Shown: positions 29,127 through 36,467 of the stretch, in pieces
Numbering within the stretch: the first letter of the stretch is position 1
How the letters are laid out: every line of letters begins with the position of its first letter
Assembly (NCBI GenBank): GCA_049999725.1
Contig: JBNGIS010032011.1
Span: 1-36,467 of the forward strand
Reading direction: 5' to 3'
Length of the DNA stretch: 36,467 bases
From: Haplomitrium mnioides
Lineage: Eukaryota > Marchantiophyta > Haplomitriopsida > Calobryales
Translations under genes and position numbers: made by a program
Notes under the pieces: model-generated
The model's database searches: none
What the model was told of the DNA's origin: nothing
The model's input: the letters and a program-made list of their open reading frames with translations, nothing else

Positions 29127-32100
29127 ACAAGTCTCTATTTTTTCTTAGTCAAAAAGACTTATCAAGATTTCATGGTCACCATTAGTGTTGATAACATTGT
29201 TTTATTCTCTTTTTAACACTTAAGGATTGATGATTTTTGTTTCTCGTATTCAAAAAAACTGAATTGATGGTTGCTAAAGTTGTTTTCCTTAGTTGGTTTT
29301 CTTATATTTGTAGAAAACCAAATGTTACTACGACATAAGATAAAAAGTTATCGTACAACTAAAGAGCATACAATTGCGGATATAGAACTCAATTGAATCT
29401 ACATCTACTTGTAATCTATGCTACAACAACTTCAACAATGATAGTAGAAGATTAGGATATCCTCAATGTGAGATTTCTAATATGTTATGGATTACATTCA
29501 TTGTAGAATTCAGTGCTATGATTTAGAAATGAGCAAATACAACTCCAATCCGATAAAAAGAAGGTGAACCAAATGTCACAAACACTTAAAAGATCCAAAT
29601 GTGCAATTCTTCTATGTGGTAAGTATACTCATAGGATTGTGAGAAGGGTTATGTTATTTTTCATGAGTCTGTTTTTAACTTGTTTATTTTCTAACATTAA
29701 AAAGACATTAAAAGTCATCGAAGAGTAGCATATGAGAACAGAGAAAAAGACATGGCAGCGAGTGAACTAAATGCATGAAGAATTGGTCGAGTAAAGGTGG
29801 TTGTTAGATAATGGGTGTAGGTATCTCACACCCGCAGGAAAGTTGAAGAATTGATGAAAAAAATATAAACATTTTTGAAAACGAGCATGCATAGATAAAA
29901 TGTGAGACTCTTTACTCTTTGGCTTTCTCTCTTGATCGCTCTTTTTTATTCACTCTCTCTCAGCTATGATTCTATCTATTGTCTTGGAGCGCATCTACTA
30001 AATCGTTCTTCATCTTGGAAGTAGCTTGAATTCAGTGTTGCTTCTTGAAATGCTGCAAGTGAAATGAAGGAAGTCATTGGGTTATTTTATGGGCCCAAAA
30101 GTAAGGCTGGTGACTATCGTGCATGTACACATTCAACTCAAGTGTAACTAGCAAATCTTATAACAGCATGTGATATTGAGAAAGAAAATATAAGAAAAAG
30201 TTAAAGTGATGATTGTAGAAGAGAAGTGTTGGTGTAAGTGCTAAATGCAAATCTACACTAAAGGAGACAATGGAGGGTCAATGTTATCATCGTCAAAGAG
30301 TTTTGATTTGTCTCAAGTGCAAACTTCTTAAGCAAAAAATCCGCTAAGTGGGAAATTTATGTTCATATTCATTTTGTATAGTTTTGCATGAATGTTTTGG
30401 TGAAACACTATGTATAATTCTCTCCATATTTGTGAAGATGTTGAGTAATTGTCCATTCTTTATGTGTTTGCAGTTGTGTTGTCTTTATTGGTTAACATTG
30501 AGTCTTAGAAATAGAAGACTACTTACATAAAAATGAGTCTACTTTATTGTGTTGTTGGCTATATATATAAGTCATAACATTTGTAATTGCAGTAGAGCAG
30601 ATAATATAAGACCGAATAAAAAAAAGTCCACCTCTGACCTTCTTGAATTGTTTCTTTCGGTGAATCTTTTGTGTTTTTTTTGTTCATTGTTGTGTTGTTA
30701 GCTTAAGTTGTACAAACTAAATGTATGATAGTTGAGAGTTTTTGTTAGCTCAAGTACAATATGTCTAAAATTGTTGATATGATGTATATGAGAGTTGTAG
30801 AATCAAAGACTATACTTAGTATGGCTATGAAGTTGTATTTTGCCTATATAGATCTGAGTCTTGTTATATAAAGTTTAGAGCTTTCCTAGATTCTTGTACC
30901 CACTCTTAGTTGAATGCCTTGATGTGTTGCGTACATGCTTGATTCCCCTCTTTGTTAACTATCTGGTGTAGTGATATCCAGAAGTTTAGAGGACTATCAA
31001 AGTCTACATTGAAGTGTTCCCCCCTCTCATGTTCGTGTGCACTTCCGATAAGTGGCTAGGTGTCCCTTCAATTGTAGCTATGACTATGATGGTGATCTGG
31101 TATCCCACATATTTTCTCTCCACGTTGTCACTTGGAACTTACCTGTCATCGACTCCCCATTATACCACATAACTTGCCAACGTGGTTGTGGTTCTTGGCT
31201 CATCAATCCATATTTACATCTACGTCATATCAATCTATTTATATCATCATCACGTCACCTTCTACATCTTATCGATTTTGTAGGTTCATCTCATTTTCAT
31301 CTTGTAGATCACATACCCCATTTATGTACGAGCAATAGTACCCTCCTCCCTCCACCCCACCCCAACAAATCATCTTGTTTAGTTTCAACCATTCTATATG
31401 TTTAGTTTTGGAGCCTAACCTTAATCCCAATGTTTGGAACTTTTTGCCTCATGTTATCGTGGTGTTGTGCTTTGTTTTCAAACTCTGTTGTCTATATAAG
31501 CTTGTCTTCTTGATCTTTCCCTATTGTCCACTCCATAGTCGCCGCTCAAACGCCCCAAACCACTCACGTCTGTTTTGTGTTTTGTGTTTGTAATCCTTAT
31601 CGTTTCAACCTTGCCCATCCCTTGACTTTACCCTCTAGTTTTCAACCTTTTATCCAGTCCACAGTTGCCACCCAAACACCTTCAAGTTGATGCAAGTAGT
31701 CTTATTGTAGTTCATTATTCGTGTTCACCCATCCACTTCGTTAGCTTTTTATTCTGGCTTGTAACCCTTACTCATTGTCCTAGTACTGGTTCACCTACCT
31801 GATGACCGTCATTTGTAGTTTTTCTTCATGATCCAAGGTAGAAACCTCATTTCACTTTTGTTCTTAGCTGGTTTATGTTTCCTACAACTAGTTTTGGCCT
31901 TATTGTTTGGTCTTTTACACTTGGCCAAAACCTCCAATGCAACCTATAGCCTTTGTGATGTGTAGTTTGTAGTTGACCTTCTTGTAATGCCAATGACTTG
32001 ACTCTTGGTTTATCCATAGGTCCCTATTCCCACCCCTAGTGCATCCAACTGCCCGACACCATCTTCAATGAGGAAGTTTGACTATCACATTTGAACAACT

Positions 32101-33058
32101 CGTACTGCTGAAGTTACTTCTCAAACTTAGATTTTTGATGTTTAGACCAAGTCAAGGCTTAACTTCATCTATATATTAAAATGTTTGTTCCTTAGATCAG
32201 ACATCTGAATATTAGTGGTAGCAGATGTTAAACTTCTCTAACTAAAGAAATTGCAATCAATCCATCTTGACTCTAAGTCCGACTATAGAGATACAACCAT
32301 CAACTTCTTGGTTTTGCTTGACTTCTCTCTCTGACAAGTCATAAAAATGATGCCAGACTCATCAACCTATTAGTCTCTTGTCCCAAAGCTTAGGAATTCT
32401 AGATCCACCGAATGTTATCCTTTGTTAGACTTGATTATATACTATCAACTTTGAACTCGATTGTAGAACATTAGTCTTTATAGGAACCTTAGTCTTTGCT
32501 TTGTATCTTTGTAGAGTAATCACTTGAAATTAGGAGTCCTTGATACCATCATGTAGGGAGTCACTCAACCTTGTATTTCTTTTGATATCACTTGAGTTCC
32601 ACCTTCTCCCATTATGGAGGTAAGTAAGTTAAGATTGCACAGTTAGAGTGTTAGACTCCAAAAGCATTGTAGGATATAGCCTTGTCATGTGGTATATACA
32701 ATAGTGCACCTAACCTCACACAAACCCTCATGTGTAGAATATAGGGCTTCGTGAGAACAATACTTTCTAAGACTTATCTGATTCTTAGTTTCTCCCTTTG
32801 TTAGGATTCTATGTATTCTTACCCTTGGTTTGCAAAGTTGCCTTGTCTCATATGTCAATGAAATAGTGCTATTATATTAAGAAAAGTCATGTTGACTTCC
32901 CCCCCCCCCCAAAGATGAAACCCGAATCTGGACAAATGTCTCTATAACCAAAGATTAGATTTGTGACTAATATGAGGTCAAAGTTAGGTGCTTCACTCAG
33001 ACTCCCGATAGTAAACACAAAGTTAGTCCTATTTTTCCTTCCCCAAATACTCACCACT
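29127..33058. other. Unassigned region with LTR-like hints
   Basis: No domain is recognised, although a + strand frame stays open at 31052-31405. A TATA-like TATATAAAG lies at 30865-30873. A diverged tandem duplication is visible around 31525-31555 and 31651-31682 (TCCACTCCATAGTCGCC against TCCAGTCCACAGTTGCC, nearly all differences transitions). A run of 12 C lies at 32899-32910. A pyrimidine-rich, moderately GC-richer stretch (30900-32100) could be an old LTR leading into the Gag-like remnant at 33.06 kb. I could not find termini. Confidence 0.4.
32899..32910. repeat. C12 homopolymer
   Basis: Twelve consecutive C after GTTGACTT. The - strand reading, a G run, resembles a polypurine tract, but nothing else supports a retroelement border here. 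The exact length may be a sequencing uncertainty. Confidence 0.7.
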
Positions 33059-33369
33059 ATGGCCCAAGGAAATAGTGGTACCGCTTCTCCTTCCCCTTCC
33101 TCCATTGATATTCCTCCATCAATTACCAATTTCCCATCCTCTTTTCTTCATGTTCTTGAGCCTCTCCAATATGGTCCTTTGAAGAAATGTTAGATGTCTG
33201 TGACATGAATCTTGACATGTTCAATTACCATATGTGGCTTGAGGTAGTCAATGCCATGTAGTGGTTTGCCACTTGGATTCCCTTGGACACTTTAAGCTTT
33301 AAAGATATCCCAACTATCACTTGTGAGCGTATCTCACCTCATTTTGATTCTTCATGTTCTCGTTTTTAG
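33059..33369 (+). pseudogene. Possible N-terminal Gag-like remnant
   Basis: ATG 33059 sits in a good plant start context (ACTATGGCC, with A at -3 and G at +4). It opens a Ser/Pro-rich stretch (MAQGNSGTASPSPSS) that ends at a TAG after 45 codons. After a shift near 33170 another frame reads EEMLDVCDMNLDMFNYHMWL, then IPLDTLSFKDIP, to a stop at 33369. The Ser/Pro-rich start and position upstream of a better Gag trace suggest the N-terminus of the same gag; no domain is certain. Confidence 0.3.
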
Positions 33370-34083
33370 ATGTCATGCCTCAATTTTCTCTTCCTTAGTT
33401 CATTTTGCAGTGCTCAATTTGATATGATTTCTCAACTTTGCTTTAGAATTTGCCATAGATTGTACTAGAATTGCCAGAACTTGTGTTAGCCTTGCTTTCA
33501 ATATAATTGCTTTAGCCTTGTTTTGACACATAATTGTGATAGCTTTACCTTGTGAGTTGTGCAAGAATTGCTATGTGGGTGTCAACTATCTTGCTTTTTA
33601 TGCCCTTGTTATCTTGTTCTTTATTTTTGGGTCCATTCTTGCCTTTGCCAATTGAAAAATCTAAAACACCCTTCAGATCTCATTTAGCTACCCATTGTGT
33701 TGTCATTTTTTGCCATGAATTCAGAATTCTGATATCTTCACATCAATGCCACCATCTATTGGTTCCTATTGCTGTTGCCGCTAAGGGCTTGATTTTTTGT
33801 TGCTTCTATTCTCCTCCACTTCTTCTGTAGCATTAATTGAAGCTATCATAGTTCTGAAATCCCACACCCAAAACACAATTTAATTTGTGACTATGGATGA
33901 GGCACGTGCTCCTTCCTCCTTCTCAATTTGAATGATGCGCTTGTCATTGTTTACCAGTGCCTCTTGTTTGTTCACCAACCACCTTTGGGTGTTTGTCCTT
34001 CCTAAATCGCTTACCTTGCTTATTCTACTTGAATTTGTTTTTTTGTTCCTATTGCCATAGCCTTGCTCCTAACATAGCCGTTG

Positions 34084-34625
34084 AGATACTCATGTCCAAA
34101 GTTCACATACCAGATAGTTGTGGATTGGGTTGATAGTGACACACATATTAACCGTTTTCTTGCCCTTACTATTGCCACTAGCGATCTAGACAAAGTGTTA
34201 CATATCCAATTCCCTACCACACTCGATGGAGATGTAATCAATTGGTATTTTCATGAAGAAGTTGTTGATGCGTTGTAGCTTGATCTTCAAATTACCTCTG
34301 AGGATTTCTTTTGCCTCGCTAATCACTTTAATTGTCCTTAAAACAAGTTTTTTTTGTATCAAAATGTGTGTTGAAGAATCTGTGCATGATTATAGCAACA
34401 AGTTCAAGGTAGTGGTAAGCAAATGATTCACCCCTCCTCTTGCTGAAGACTAGATGAGTTGTTTTGTCAAAGGACTCTTTCATTCTATTTAGGAACATGT
34501 TTTGCTCTAAGATCCCTAAATGCTCAAGCAAGCATTTCAGTTAGCAATGTCATACATGAAAAGATGTTTCTCCATTGAGACCGATTTGCTTCATCTTCAT
34601 TCTCTATTTTTGACTTTTTGCAGAT
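34084..34625 (+). pseudogene. Gag-like remnant of an LTR retrotransposon
   Basis: The frame at 34084-34278 reads INRFLALTIATSDLDKVLHIQ and LDGDVINWYFHEEVVDAL, with the length, Trp position and helical look of a retrotransposon Gag core. After two shifts it continues ESVHDYSNKFKVVVSK, FVKGLFHSI, EHVL and MLKQAFQLAMSYMKRCF (about 34370-34580). Several stops stand where Gln would be natural (TAG/TAA from CAG/CAA). No zinc knuckle follows. The lineage is probably Ty3/gypsy, but this is inference. No LTR could be paired with it in the window. Confidence 0.55.
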
Positions 34626-36467
34626 ATTTTCATCCTCCCATGGTCCTTTATCGACCAATCAATTGTCATATTATCCTTCTCCTTTGATGACAAAACTTGC
34701 TCTTAGAAAATTTGGTTCTTTTGTTGGCTCCAATTTTGATTTTGAGGCTAGACTAGCTAAAGATACCTCAAAACTTGTGGACTAGATTTCTAACCTCAAA
34801 TTAAAAATGGTCAACTCGAGTCTGCCTCTACCTTTGCTTCTTCTGCTTTTACTGTTTGGTGCACGATTGTAGCAAGCAAAATTCTCTTTTAGAAGCTTGT
34901 CCTTCTATTTCCTATCTATCTATCATTAGATCATGCAAAACAATGCTTACTATGTATTACAACAAAAGATGGAGTTAAAAACAAGATTAAGAAGCGTTCA
35001 AATACACAAATTGAAGCTCAAATAACCCACATTGACTCGATATTGACTTGGAAAAGACTTCCAAAAGCGACACTGACACAAAAGTGAGCATACAAATGAA
35101 CTATGAGCATTTCTAATTAGTGGAATTTATGTGCTATAATATGTTTGTAGTAGACCTAGAATTTGAGCATCTTTTATACTAGGTAGAGATTGAAATGATC
35201 AGATCAACAAAAGGCAAGCCACCAGAAAATTCTCAACTGACACTAAGAAGAATTATATCACACACAACTCTAAGCTCTCGTGCTTTGATCTTTATATAGA
35301 CTATGGAAATTCTCTCATTGCTTCTCAACTAACAACCGCTTCTTTGAACCAAGAACCGTTACAGGGTTCCTATTTCATTTTTCTCTCAAAAACCAATTTT
35401 GTAATTTAAGCATCCAAAATCATGATTTTCATGCTAGCAATATTCGTTTGTAAATCAAATGTAATTCTACATACCAAAATAACTCAATTTGAGTGCACAT
35501 TGTATTAAAAACAAATTTTCTTATGAGTATTTTAACAAAATTACTTCTATAATTTCATCTTTCAAAAGCATGAGCATCACCAAACAAAATATATAGAAAG
35601 TTTTATACGACATTTGTTGTTAAATATTTTTAAAATTGACAATAACATCAATAATTTGAAAATTTGATAAAAACATTCAAGTTTAATACAAAACAATTTT
35701 GAAGTAGAACCCTAAAGTGTTGGCGTAAGACAAATTGTTGAAGCAAAATTGTGAAAAGATTGCTGAAGCCTATGTGCACATGAACAACTCAGGCCCAAGT
35801 GTAGGCACGCTTTGTTTGAAAGATCCTTACACGCAGAGACAACTACAATTAACTCGAGCTTGAAAAACTGAAGCCCATGCCTATGTGGACAACTAAAGCA
35901 ACTTAAGACTACTGAGTAATTGGAAGTACGGAATGCAAAAGGTCGTTTAAGAAGGAATTGAAAATTAAAAAGGAAAGTGAACTTCTATTCCAACATAGAT
36001 TTCTTCGCTAATTTTCGTAAAAACCAAATAATTTTGTTCAAAAACCATTTTGTACATCAAATTGAATCGTGATGAACAAACTTAAAATGGATTGGGAGTT
36101 CAACAAGATTGAAACTTCAGCAAACAAATCTTTGCAAAAAAATACTTTATTATGTAAAACAATTTCATCAACAAGATGCTACATCTCTATCCTCTTCAGG
36201 AGGAATTGTCTCATCTAAATCCAGTGGTTGAGCATCTACAGCTACTAGAGAGTTCTACTGAGACTTTCCAGTCCTAGAGATGGCAACAAAATCACCAGTA
36301 GCACCTGCAATACTAGGAAGAATAGAATCGGAATGCGCGCATAGACTTTGATGTTTAAAAATCGGAATCTAAAAGTAACAAACAGGTACAAAGCTCTTGT
36401 TCTGAGTCAAACAACGCTAAAGATTTAAATTTTTACAACAAAGTTTTCAAAAGAAAAGAAATTCAAA
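34626..36467. other. AT-rich intergenic DNA, no gene recognised
   Basis: Short frames only. A TTTATATAGA word at 35291-35300, followed by a pyrimidine-rich leader, could be a promoter remnant. GCATAG/GCACATG words like those of the 20.4-kb minisatellite recur (about 35773 and 36340). No termini, RNA gene or domain seen. Confidence 0.5.

Noticed and set aside
31052-31405. + strand frame of 117 codons
   Set aside because: His/Leu/Ser composition follows the pyrimidine-rich DNA. No domain, and a second frame is open over the same bases.
32899-32910. Polypurine tract on the - strand (G12)
   Set aside because: No LTR terminus beside it and no - strand pol nearby.

Overview
The window contains no intact gene. 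It is plant nuclear intergenic DNA made of dead LTR retrotransposons of different types and ages. The land-plant assignment rests on the elements themselves: a Tat/Athila-like Ty3/gypsy element, a plant-type Ty1/copia element and a chromodomain-bearing chromovirus. The depth of decay and the long unrecognisable AT-rich stretches fit a large, slowly turned-over genome such as a conifer or other gymnosperm, but that is inference. I found no host gene, rRNA, tRNA or CRISPR array.

Layout. Positions 1-584 are unassigned. Positions 585-10837 hold one nearly full-length, visibly GC-richer Ty3/gypsy element on the + strand: an LTR pair of about 826 bp differing by roughly 5-6% (hand count), a primer-binding-site-like motif, gag with zinc knuckles, protease, reverse transcriptase, RNase H and integrase. 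About 2.7 kb of non-coding 3' region follows, carrying two unrelated tandem-repeat arrays. The coding region has at least seven in-frame stops, several frameshifts, and lost catalytic residues in protease, RNase H and integrase. Its right end abuts, without a visible target-site duplication, the 3' half of a Ty1/copia element (10838-13372, RT-RNase H plus a 257-bp 3' LTR).

From 13373 to 26064 the DNA is AT-rich and mostly unrecognisable. It contains a candidate LTR with TATA box and a decayed primer-binding site near 18.17 kb, an 84-bp tandem duplication, a ~55-bp minisatellite (20.43-20.99 kb) and one decayed reading frame of unknown function (23.09-23.42 kb). At 26065-29126 lies a rearranged chromovirus on the - strand. 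It has two LTRs, an integrase with its D,D(35)E residues intact, and a C-terminal chromodomain. Gag, protease and RT are missing and replaced by an inverted piece of its own integrase joined to an LTR piece. From 29127 to the end the DNA is again largely unassigned, except for a decayed Gag-like region around 33.1-34.6 kb.

Nothing here works together as a host system. The parts worth following up are the structural oddities: the twin tandem arrays in the gypsy 3' region, the inverted-integrase chimera, the missing target-site duplication, and the alternating minisatellite.
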